DNA of 33,572 nt from Deltaproteobacteria bacterium. Lineage in GTDB: Bacteria; Desulfobacterota; Desulfobacteria; Desulfobacterales; UBA11574. Where the stretch lies: assembly GCA_019313505.1 (NCBI GenBank), contig JAFDBA010000002.1, forward strand, positions 1 through 33,572. The letters are read 5' to 3'. Of the stretch, positions 15,184 to 22,224 are shown in pieces. Each line of letters begins with the position of its first letter. Within the stretch, counting starts at the first letter, position 1. Below the pieces are notes generated by a model that was not told where the DNA came from, ran no database searches, and worked only from the letters and a program-made list of their open reading frames with translations. Position numbers and translations under genes: made by a program.

Positions 15184-15325
15184 GAGACCTTTGAAAAATG
15201 CTCATTTTTGTTCAAGGCCAAGGAAGGCGAAAATTTTAACCACAGGAATACATTGAGTATTTTGAGGATTAAAATTTGAGTCTGACGCCGGGATTGGGCA
15301 AAAAGGGGCGTTTTGCAAAGGTCTC
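15184..15325. mobile_element. 142-bp MITE-like element with GAGACCTTTG termini
   Basis: The ends GAGACCTTTGAAAAA (15184-15198) and TTTTGCAAAGGTCTC (15311-15325) are inverted repeats matching in 14 of 15 positions. The interior has no credible gene. Shorter or single-ended copies lie at 2608-2642, 7291-7305 and 31232-31245. It lies between folC and the tRNA gene. Absence of a transposase suggests a non-autonomous element or a repeated structural sequence. Confidence 0.65.
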
Positions 15326-15378
15326 CAGACTTGACATATCATCACTGATGAACTATTTATCCGAGCTATACCGATAGT

Positions 15379-15454
15379 GCGCCCGTAGCTCAGTGGATAG
15401 AGCGTCAGCCTCCGGAGCTGAAAGCCGCTGGTTCGAACCCAGCCGGGCGTACCA
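15379..15454 (+). tRNA. tRNA-Arg (anticodon CCG)
   Basis: The cloverleaf is complete: acceptor GCGCCCG with CGGGCGT (one G-T pair at the end), D-arm GCTC/GAGC, anticodon stem TCAGC/GCTGA with loop CTCCGGA, T-arm GCTGG-TTCGAAC-CCAGC, discriminator A and encoded CCA. The anticodon at 15412-15414 is CCG, reading CGG arginine codons. Confidence 0.95.
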
Positions 15455-15474
15455 TAATTTATATAATATCCCTA

Positions 15475-16458
15475 ATGCACCTCCTGAAACCAATACAACT
15501 CGTTGGAATTACAGCCCTATTAATTTTAGGCATCATTGTGACCGACACCTCTTCATCCCAAAACACCATAGATGTGAGCCGCTATTTTTACAAAGGCGAT
15601 GGCAAGCTGAACCTTGTCAACGGAAAAAACAAGATCTCATTCAACGGCAGGTACCGGGGCGGCAAGGGCATGTATGATGAAAAAGCCCTCGAAGCAATTC
15701 ATCGTGTGTTTGGTGCGGAAAATGACAAACCGCTTTCCACCATATCCCTGCGGCTTATCGAATTCCTGGACTTTATAGAAGACCGTCTTCATCCGGGTGC
15801 ACAGATAAATATTGCCTCGGGATGGAGGAGCCCGAAATACAATGCCAATCTTCGTAAGAAGGGAAAACTCGCTGCAACGGCAAGTCTTCATCAGTATGGC
15901 ATGGCGGCAGACATAAAAATGAATGGAACGTCATCCAGGCACATCTGGAATTATGTTAAAAAACTCGGGTTCGGCGGAACAGGCTACTATCACGGAGAAC
16001 TCGTACATATTGATGTAGGGCCTGCACGCTCATGGAATGAGAAAACATCCGGCGTGGGTACGGATATTTCAATACACAACAAACTCATTGGGCTGGTGAC
16101 AGACTATGACATTTATCTGCCTGGAGAAATGATAGAACTAAGATTCATCCGCATGACGTCATTTCCCATCGGCGTCATACCTGAATTTGTTCTGGAGGGT
16201 GTAGAAAAGGACGATCGGTTAAAGGAGATTGCCCGTTTTAAACCGTCATTTGCATTTGCTTCCGGCAGCGAATGTCCACAGTTTTCTGATATTGGCCAGA
16301 TGATGGAAATCCGTTGGAAATTGCCGAGCGATATCTTACCCGGTCGATATAAGATCCGCGCCTCATTCTGTCAAAGGGTATGGAAAAATATGCCGCCTGA
16401 AATTTCAACCCCTGAATTCACTGTTATTCTGAATGAACGTAAACAAAATGAAAATTAA
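15475..16458 (+). CDS. Exported M15/DUF882-like peptidase with a C-terminal beta domain
   Basis: A 327-residue protein. Residues 8-22 are hydrophobic and act as signal peptide or anchor. Residues 90-185 form a D-Ala-D-Ala-peptidase-like (M15/DUF882) domain: SGWRSPKYNANLR, SLHQYGMAADI (His139, Asp146) and YYHGELVHIDVG (His178), the expected zinc ligands. The remaining 140 residues are not recognised and look like a beta-rich substrate-binding module. It probably trims peptidoglycan peptides in the periplasm. The ATG is 20 bases after the tRNA gene and has no clear ribosome binding site, so it may be co-transcribed with the tRNA. No alternative start keeps the signal sequence. Confidence 0.83.
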   Translation: MHLLKPIQLVGITALLILGIIVTDTSSSQNTIDVSRYFYKGDGKLNLVNGKNKISFNGRYRGGKGMYDEKALEAIHRVFGAENDKPLSTISLRLIEFLDFIEDRLHPGAQINIASGWRSPKYNANLRKKGKLAATASLHQYGMAADIKMNGTSSRHIWNYVKKLGFGGTGYYHGELVHIDVGPARSWNEKTSGVGTDISIHNKLIGLVTDYDIYLPGEMIELRFIRMTSFPIGVIPEFVLEGVEKDDRLKEIARFKPSFAFASGSECPQFSDIGQMMEIRWKLPSDILPGRYKIRASFCQRVWKNMPPEISTPEFTVILNERKQNEN

Positions 16459-16778
16459 TTGATTTAATTAAATCATCAGGCTGTGCTCTTCTTTTTTCAG
16501 CCTTATGCTATCAGGAGGTCGTTTTATTACAAGGCGGTAATAAATTTATTCTATGCCATGCTGGAAAGCATAACATTCTAATATCTTAATATATAACGTC
16601 CCTGAAATCTCCTCAACTATAGGCTTAAATCGAAATTGACCTGTCAAAGATCAATTAATCGGTATCTCCTTTGCAGTACTTTTATAACTTGACACCAATA
16701 TAAAATAAAAATACAAAGCAGCTAAATTTTTAAGATAGAGACTTTGATTACAATGTTTCTGAAATCGGATTAAATAAA
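16459..16778. other. Intergenic region before the oxidoreductase operon
   Basis: No gene is seen in these 320 bases. They contain a perfect 14-bp palindrome GATTTAATTAAATC (16461-16474), a 6-bp stem AGGCTG/CAGCCT (16478-16503) that may end the peptidase transcript, and a promoter candidate at 16689-16717. Confidence 0.6.
16689..16717 (+). promoter_or_regulatory. Promoter candidate for the 2-oxoacid oxidoreductase operon
   Basis: TTGACA (16689-16694) is perfect; after 17 bases comes TACAAA (16712-16717), matching the -10 consensus in 4 of 6. It lies about 60 bases before the first start codon. Confidence 0.4.
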
Positions 16779-17474
16779 GTGGTGCAGGTTAAGGGAATTG
16801 TAGTAATTGTAGGCAACTACGGCAGCGGAAAAACCGAAGTTGCCATAAACCTTGCCGTGAATAGAAAACGTGCGGGTCTGGACGTTCGGATAGCAGATCT
16901 TGATCTTGTTAACCCCTACTTTAGAACCAGGGAGGCAAGGAAACCACTTGCCGAACTGGGTATTGATGTGGTTCTGCCCCCGGAAAAATATCTGCAGGCT
17001 GATCTACCCATTTTAAGTCCTGTTATAGCAGGTCTAATCCGACAACCGAGCCAACTGACACTGATAGATGCAGGAGGCGATGATGTGGGCGCCACCGTGC
17101 TTGCAACCCTTGCAGATTCATTTCGGAAAAGGCGTGTGCATATGCTCCAGGTCGTTAATCCTTATCGTCCGTTTACTGATACTGTAACAGGATGTTTGAA
17201 AATGCGAAACGAGATCGAAAAGGCTTCGAAGATGACCATAAACGGGATTATCGGCAACGCAAACCTGATAGATGAAACCACAATGGAAGATATATACAAA
17301 GGATATGATTTTGTTAAAGCATTGTCTGACGAAAGCCGGTTGCCACTCGAGTTTATCACAGCACCGGTAGAGCTTTTGCCGGAAATAGATGTAGAGCGTT
17401 TTGCCTGTCCGGTCTTATCTATAGAAAGACAACTTGTTCCGCCATGGAAAAAGGCTGCCGAGTTGCGCAAATAA
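16779..17474 (+). CDS. CooC/MinD-like P-loop ATPase of the 2-oxoacid oxidoreductase operon
   Basis: A 231-residue SIMIBI-class nucleotide-binding protein with an N-terminal P-loop GNYGSGKTE (12-20) and a following IADLDLVNPYFRTRE, similar to the deviant Walker proteins used in metal-centre maturation and nucleotide-dependent switching. LIDAGGDDVGA occupies the Walker B region. Start is one of two tandem GTG codons (16779 or 16782), with only a weak ribosome binding site. It precedes the ferredoxin and catalytic subunits of the oxidoreductase in the same direction. A role in assembly or regulation of that complex is inferred from position only. Confidence 0.8.
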   Translation: MVQVKGIVVIVGNYGSGKTEVAINLAVNRKRAGLDVRIADLDLVNPYFRTREARKPLAELGIDVVLPPEKYLQADLPILSPVIAGLIRQPSQLTLIDAGGDDVGATVLATLADSFRKRRVHMLQVVNPYRPFTDTVTGCLKMRNEIEKASKMTINGIIGNANLIDETTMEDIYKGYDFVKALSDESRLPLEFITAPVELLPEIDVERFACPVLSIERQLVPPWKKAAELRK

Positions 17475-17560
17475 GTTGTTGAAAAGCTTTTAAGGTAGTA
17501 AATTTTTATACAATCGAGTTCATCATTGTTTAGATTATAGTTAAAGAGGAGTTAGAGTAT

Positions 17561-17791
17561 ATGGCATATAAACATACGATTAATAAGGACCTATGCAAAG
17601 GATGCGGACTATGTGTAGCTGTATGCCCAAAAAATGTGCTGGAAATTTCCGATCAAGTCAATTCTATGGGTTATTTCCCTGCATATCAAGCACGCCCTGA
17701 AGACTGCGTCTTCTGTACAACATGCTGCATAATGTGTCCTGATGTAGCTATAAGCATAACCAAGGTCGTTGAAGAAGAAGAGCAAGAATAA
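17561..17791 (+). CDS. 2-oxoacid:ferredoxin oxidoreductase, delta/ferredoxin subunit
   Basis: A 76-residue protein with two [4Fe-4S] motifs, CKGCGLCVAVCP (Cys12, 15, 18, 22) and CVFCTTCCIMCP (Cys49, 52, 55, 59). It carries electrons from the TPP-bearing subunit to external ferredoxin. The acidic tail EEEEQE may aid docking. It has a clear ribosome binding site (AGAGGAG) and precedes the alpha subunit by 13 bases. Confidence 0.92.
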   Translation: MAYKHTINKDLCKGCGLCVAVCPKNVLEISDQVNSMGYFPAYQARPEDCVFCTTCCIMCPDVAISITKVVEEEEQE

Positions 17792-17804
17792 ACGGAGGAA
17801 AAAC

Positions 17805-18872
17805 ATGGGCAAAATATTAATGAAGGGAAATGAAGCGATCGGAGAGGCCGCAATCAGGGCTGGATGCCTTAATTACTTTGCCTATCCTATTACCCCTCAA
17901 TCTGAAGTTGCAGAATACCTTTCCCGCCGCATGCCGGAAGTGGGCGGTGTGTTTTTACAAGGGGAAAGTGAAATCGCCGTCGGGAACATGCTTTTTGGTG
18001 CTGCGGGATGCGGTGCCCGGGTTTTCACCACATCATCGAGTCCCGGTATAAGCCTTATGAGTGAAGCCATCAGTTATATCTCATCTGCCCAGTGCCCGGT
18101 TGTTTTTGTTAACATTGTACGCGGCGGTCCCGGACTTGGCGGGATTCTCCCTTCCCAGGCAGATTATTTCCAAGCCACGAAAGGAGGGGGACATGGGGAT
18201 TACAGGTTGCTTGTCATGGCACCGGCAAGTGTCCAGGAAGCTGTTGAGATGGTGATGACGGCATTTCCTCTGGCTGAAAAATATCGAAACCCTGTGATGA
18301 TTCTGGGTGACGGTTTGATCGGACAGATGATGGAACCGGTTGAATTTCCGGAGCACCTCAGGACTGAACCGAGCAATAAGGATGACTGGGCCACAAACGG
18401 TATGGATACTCGCAAAAGCAACAAGCCAAATCTGGTCAAATCTTTATTTTTAAGTGCGGAACTACTGGAAGAACATAATGTAATCTTAAAAGCAAAGTAC
18501 GATCGCATGAAGCAAGAAGAGGTTCGCTACGAACCGTATAACATTGATACGGATTACCAGGCGCTTATCGTCAGCTTTGGTACCATGAGCAGAGTTTGCA
18601 GAACAGTTATTGATGATTTAAAGGCCGAAGGTTTTGAGACGGCCATGATAAGACCCCAGACGCTTTTTCCCTTTCCTGAAGAACCGATAAAGCAGGCAGC
18701 TTTAAAAGAAAGCTGTAAAATCGTTTTAAGTATCGAGTTGAACATGGGACAGATGGTTGAAGATGTAGAGCGGAGTGTTCAGGGGACACGCCCTGTTCAT
18801 TGGTATGGGAAAGCCGGTGGTGATGTACCGACACCGGAAGAAGTAATCGATGTAATCAAGTCATTTTTTTAA
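17805..18872 (+). CDS. vorB: 2-oxoacid:ferredoxin oxidoreductase alpha subunit (VorB-like)
   Basis: A 355-residue pyrimidine-binding and transketolase C-terminal-domain subunit. It starts MGKILMKGNEAIGEAAIRAG after CGGAGG; the upstream in-frame extension is lysine-rich read-through of the preceding gene's end and is rejected. YPITPQSEVAEYLSRR, LQGESEIAVGNML and TTSSSPGISLMSE are typical of alpha subunits, here closest in feel to those named 3-methyl-2-oxobutanoate (branched-chain) dehydrogenase VorB. The complex oxidatively decarboxylates a 2-oxoacid to acyl-CoA, reducing ferredoxin, or runs in reverse. Branched-chain preference is a family label, not proven here. Confidence 0.9.
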   Translation: MGKILMKGNEAIGEAAIRAGCLNYFAYPITPQSEVAEYLSRRMPEVGGVFLQGESEIAVGNMLFGAAGCGARVFTTSSSPGISLMSEAISYISSAQCPVVFVNIVRGGPGLGGILPSQADYFQATKGGGHGDYRLLVMAPASVQEAVEMVMTAFPLAEKYRNPVMILGDGLIGQMMEPVEFPEHLRTEPSNKDDWATNGMDTRKSNKPNLVKSLFLSAELLEEHNVILKAKYDRMKQEEVRYEPYNIDTDYQALIVSFGTMSRVCRTVIDDLKAEGFETAMIRPQTLFPFPEEPIKQAALKESCKIVLSIELNMGQMVEDVERSVQGTRPVHWYGKAGGDVPTPEEVIDVIKSFF

Positions 18873-18934
18873 AGTTTGATGTGGGATGTGAGATCTCAAG
18901 TCACAATTCACATATTGCATGAGGAGCAGATATA

Positions 18935-19687
18935 ATGGCAAAAACATTCAAAAAACCCGAAGCCCTTTCCGATCAGTCGACTCATTATTGCCCGGGTTGT
19001 ACCCACGGTATTATTCACCGCTTGGTGGCCGAAGTTATCGATGAACTGGGGATCAGGGGTCGGACCGTCGGTATTGCACCTGTGGGGTGTGCGGTTTTGG
19101 CCTATAATTATTTTACCTTCGATTTCCAGGAGGCAGCCCATGGACGGGCACCGGCAATGGCCACGGGAATAAAAAGGGTTCGCCCTGACCTGATAGTTTT
19201 TACCTATCAGGGTGACGGTGACCTGGCAAGTATCGGAATGGGAGAAATTATACATGCTGCCAACAGGGGAGAAAAGTTTACTACAATCTTTGTCAACAAC
19301 ACTGTCTATGGTATGACCGGAGGCCAGATGGCGCCCACAACATTGCAGGGCCAGCGAACCACCACCTCTCCTGCGGGACGTAATGTTGAAGAAGTCGGCA
19401 TGCCGGTTAAAATAGCCGAACTGTTATCTGCTTTAGAAACTCCTGCATATATTACGAGACAGGCCGTACTAAAGCCAAAGTACATCGTCAGGGCCAAGAA
19501 AGCCCTAAAAAAGGCCTTCCAGTATCAAATAGACGGCCGATGTTTCAGTCTGGTGGAATTTATAAGCACATGCCCTACCAACTGGGGGCTCACTCCGGTG
19601 GAGGCCATAAAGTGGGCCGAGGACAACATGCTTCCCTATTTCAAACTGGGCGAATATAAAACACCCGATGATGTTGAGGAGGACTGA
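18935..19687 (+). CDS. 2-oxoacid:ferredoxin oxidoreductase beta (TPP-binding) subunit
   Basis: A 250-residue catalytic subunit. The thiamine pyrophosphate motif is GDGDLASIGMGE (93-104) with Asn121/Asn122 downstream. Cys19 and Cys22 (YCPGC), Cys52 (VGCAV) and Cys213 (STCPTNWG) match the four ligands of the proximal [4Fe-4S] cluster in this enzyme class. ATG 18935 follows GAGGAG. It lies 62 bases after the alpha gene and is directly followed by the gamma gene. In type it is VorA/KorB. Confidence 0.92.
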   Translation: MAKTFKKPEALSDQSTHYCPGCTHGIIHRLVAEVIDELGIRGRTVGIAPVGCAVLAYNYFTFDFQEAAHGRAPAMATGIKRVRPDLIVFTYQGDGDLASIGMGEIIHAANRGEKFTTIFVNNTVYGMTGGQMAPTTLQGQRTTTSPAGRNVEEVGMPVKIAELLSALETPAYITRQAVLKPKYIVRAKKALKKAFQYQIDGRCFSLVEFISTCPTNWGLTPVEAIKWAEDNMLPYFKLGEYKTPDDVEED

Positions 19688-20221
19688 ATGCAACGCGAAG
19701 TTATGTTTGCCGGTTTTGGAGGTCAGGGCATTCTGTTGATAGGAAATATCCTGGCACACACTGCAATGGAAGAAGGTTACGAGGTGGCGTGGGTTCCTTC
19801 TTATGGTCCTGAGATGCGTGGCGGGACCGCATATTGTCTGGTGGTTATCAGTGACAGGCCCATAGGTTCTCCGATTATCAGGAACCCTATGCATCTGGTG
19901 GCCATGAATCATCCTTCTTTGGAAAAATTTGCACCCATGGTAAAGCCAAACGGTGTTGTAGTTATCAATAGTTCATTAATCCACATTGGCTCAAACCGCG
20001 ATGATGTTGACGAACTTCTGGTACCGGCCAACGATATTGCAAACGACCTGGGTAGCATAAAAGTGGCCAATATTGTGGCCCTTGGCGCTTTTGTCGCTCG
20101 CAGCAAAATTGTCGACTTTGAAGTACTGCGCAAGTGCGTCCAAGAAAAGTTTTCTTCAAAAGAAAAGCTTATTCCAATAAATATGGCGGCTGTTGAAGAG
20201 GGGAAAAAAGCTGCCCGGTGA
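19688..20221 (+). CDS. 2-oxoacid:ferredoxin oxidoreductase gamma subunit
   Basis: A 177-residue subunit with the N-terminal FAGFGGQGILLIGNILA and SYGPEMRGGTAYC phrases of the pyruvate/ketoisovalerate oxidoreductase gamma domain, which completes the CoA-dependent half of the reaction. Its ATG immediately follows the beta stop codon, and the ribosome binding site GAGGAGG lies inside the end of the beta gene, so the two are translationally coupled. It closes the operon. Confidence 0.92.
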   Translation: MQREVMFAGFGGQGILLIGNILAHTAMEEGYEVAWVPSYGPEMRGGTAYCLVVISDRPIGSPIIRNPMHLVAMNHPSLEKFAPMVKPNGVVVINSSLIHIGSNRDDVDELLVPANDIANDLGSIKVANIVALGAFVARSKIVDFEVLRKCVQEKFSSKEKLIPINMAAVEEGKKAAR

Positions 20222-20287
20222 AATAACGCACAAAACCCTAACTCAGATAAGCCGGAACCAAAAATCTTACAACTTGGCATCTAAAAT

Positions 20288-21397
20288 ATGAAGTTATCTG
20301 TTCCCGATTATATTTTATCAATAAAACCGTATACTCCCGGGAAACCCTTAGAAGAGCTTGAAAGGGAATATGGTATCTCTGATTCCATAAAACTCGCTTC
20401 TAATGAAAACCCTCTGGGTCCGTCTCCCATGGCTGTGAAGGCCATCAAAAACGCCATTGGAAAACTGAACAGGTATCCTGACGGAAGCGGTCATGACCTT
20501 ATCCAAAAAATTTCTAAACATCTCGGTTTATCACCACAGAACATTGTCTTGGGAAACGGTTCCGATGAAATTATAAGCATGCTTGCCTGTGGACTGCTTC
20601 AGCCGGGTGATGAGGCAATTCTTCCACATCCTTCCTTTCTAATGTATGAAATAATGATTCGCAGCGCCGGTGTAACACCGGTCTTTGTCCCTTTAAAGTC
20701 ACTTTCAATCGATTTGGAAGGAATAAAAGAAAGGATTACACCAAGAACCCGCATGGTTTTCCTGTGCAATCCAAACAATCCCACCGGAACGATTATTTTA
20801 AAAAAAGATTTTGAAAATTTTCTGAAAAAGATTCCACCAGAAGTGATTGTGGTGGTGGATGAGGCGTATATTGAATTTGTGCGTGATCAAAACTGTGCTA
20901 AAAGCATTGAATATCTTGATAATGACAGACCTTTGGTTACACTTAGAACCTTTTCCAAAGTTTATGGCCTGGCCGGGCTTCGTATCGGATATGGCGTTAT
21001 GCCGGATGAAATAGCAAATCTGTTGAACAGGATCAGGCTGCCGTTCAATACCAATTCCCTGGCTCAGACAGGCGCATGTGCGGCGCTTGAAGACGATGTT
21101 TTTCTTGCAGAGGTCATAACACTCATACATCAAGGTCTCGATTTTTTATATGATTCACTGGACAGGTTGGGAGTAAAATACTTTCCAACACAGACGAATT
21201 TTTTTCTGATAGACGTTTGCAAAGACGCCGATGAAATTTATGAAAGTATGCTCAGGCAGGGTGTTATTGTAAGGTCAATGAGATCGTATGGATATCCTAA
21301 TTATATCAGAATCAATGTCGGACTTCATGAAGAGAATGTTAAGTTTATTAAAGCGTTTGAAAAAAGCCTGACCCGGACAAACCGGAAAAGTGACTAA
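20288..21397 (+). CDS. hisC: Histidinol-phosphate aminotransferase
   Basis: A 369-residue class I/II PLP enzyme that transaminates imidazole-acetol phosphate in histidine synthesis. The N-terminus (SIKPYTPGKPLEELEREYG), LASNENPLGPSP, NPNNPTGT, and FSKVYGLAGLRIGYG with PLP-binding Lys224 are diagnostic. Other his genes are not in the window; similar HisC proteins can also act on aromatic amino acids. The last codons (GQ-free tail RTNRKSD) coincide with the start of an intergenic repeat shared with 31052-31094, so the C-terminus may have been extended or replaced by repeat insertion. Confidence 0.93.
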   Translation: MKLSVPDYILSIKPYTPGKPLEELEREYGISDSIKLASNENPLGPSPMAVKAIKNAIGKLNRYPDGSGHDLIQKISKHLGLSPQNIVLGNGSDEIISMLACGLLQPGDEAILPHPSFLMYEIMIRSAGVTPVFVPLKSLSIDLEGIKERITPRTRMVFLCNPNNPTGTIILKKDFENFLKKIPPEVIVVVDEAYIEFVRDQNCAKSIEYLDNDRPLVTLRTFSKVYGLAGLRIGYGVMPDEIANLLNRIRLPFNTNSLAQTGACAALEDDVFLAEVITLIHQGLDFLYDSLDRLGVKYFPTQTNFFLIDVCKDADEIYESMLRQGVIVRSMRSYGYPNYIRINVGLHEENVKFIKAFEKSLTRTNRKSD

Positions 21398-21416
21398 ATT
21401 GGGCTAAATTTGATGT
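21375..21416. repeat. Copy A of a GGACAAACCGG...GTGACTAAA repeat
   Basis: GGACAAACCGGAAAAGTGAC followed by TAAATTGGGCTAAATTTGATGT aligns along its length with 31052-31094, with a few substitutions and single-base gaps. It covers the hisC stop codon. Confidence 0.65.
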
Positions 21417-21474
21417 TCGCCTTGGGCGCGGCTAATTTATCAACCAGAAATCAGTAACGAGCATTGTTCCGACT

Positions 21475-22149
21475 TTGAAACGTCTTATTATTACCATAGA
21501 TGGTCCATCAGGGGCTGGCAAGACAACGGTAAGCAAGATACTGGCCGGTCGTCTGGAATACAGATATATTGATACTGGTGCTCTTTACAGAGGTGTCGCC
21601 CTGGAAGCGATATCAGCGGACATAAATCCAGATGACGACGCAGGTCTTGAAAATATATGCAGCTCTCTGAAAATGAAATTCGTGTACGGTGAAAAAGGGT
21701 TGCGCCTTATATCAAATGATTCGAATATCACGGATAAAATTCGGACGCCTGAAATATCGATGTTTGCCTCGGCAGCTTCTGCAAGACCGGTTGTAAGAAA
21801 TTTCCTTTTGGAATTACAAAGAGAACTGGGCAGGGAAAAAGGCGTTGTGTTTGAGGGGCGTGACATGGGTACTGTGGTGTTCCCTGATGCTGATGTGAAG
21901 TTTTATCTGGATGCATCACACAAAACCAGGTCGCTAAGACGATACCAGGAATTAGAATCGGAAACTTCTCAAACATTAAAGAGCGTGGAAAAGGATATCA
22001 AACGCCGGGACAAAAATGACAGTGCCCGGGATATAGCGCCCTTAAAGGCCGCAGAAGATGCCGTTATAATAGATTCCACCCATCTTTCTGTTCATGATGT
22101 TGTTGACCGGATGATGAGTGTTATTGGGAATATGCGTTACATAAAATAA
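21475..22149 (+). CDS. cmk: Cytidylate kinase
   Basis: A 224-residue P-loop kinase that phosphorylates CMP and dCMP. The Walker A motif is GPSGAGKTT (10-18); YIDTGALYRGVAL and FEGRDMGTVVFPDADVKFYLDAS are characteristic. The start is TTG 21475, which places the P-loop at the usual distance from the N-terminus; no ATG or GTG is available before it. The ribosome binding site is weak. It precedes rpsA by 75 bases, the cmk-rpsA order common in proteobacteria. Confidence 0.94.
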   Translation: MKRLIITIDGPSGAGKTTVSKILAGRLEYRYIDTGALYRGVALEAISADINPDDDAGLENICSSLKMKFVYGEKGLRLISNDSNITDKIRTPEISMFASAASARPVVRNFLLELQRELGREKGVVFEGRDMGTVVFPDADVKFYLDASHKTRSLRRYQELESETSQTLKSVEKDIKRRDKNDSARDIAPLKAAEDAVIIDSTHLSVHDVVDRMMSVIGNMRYIK

Positions 22150-22224
22150 TCATTGTTTTTTAATAATTACTCTGATATCAGAACCGGTTATACAAAAAAA
22201 ATAGACTAGGGGGTATTTTGTTTA

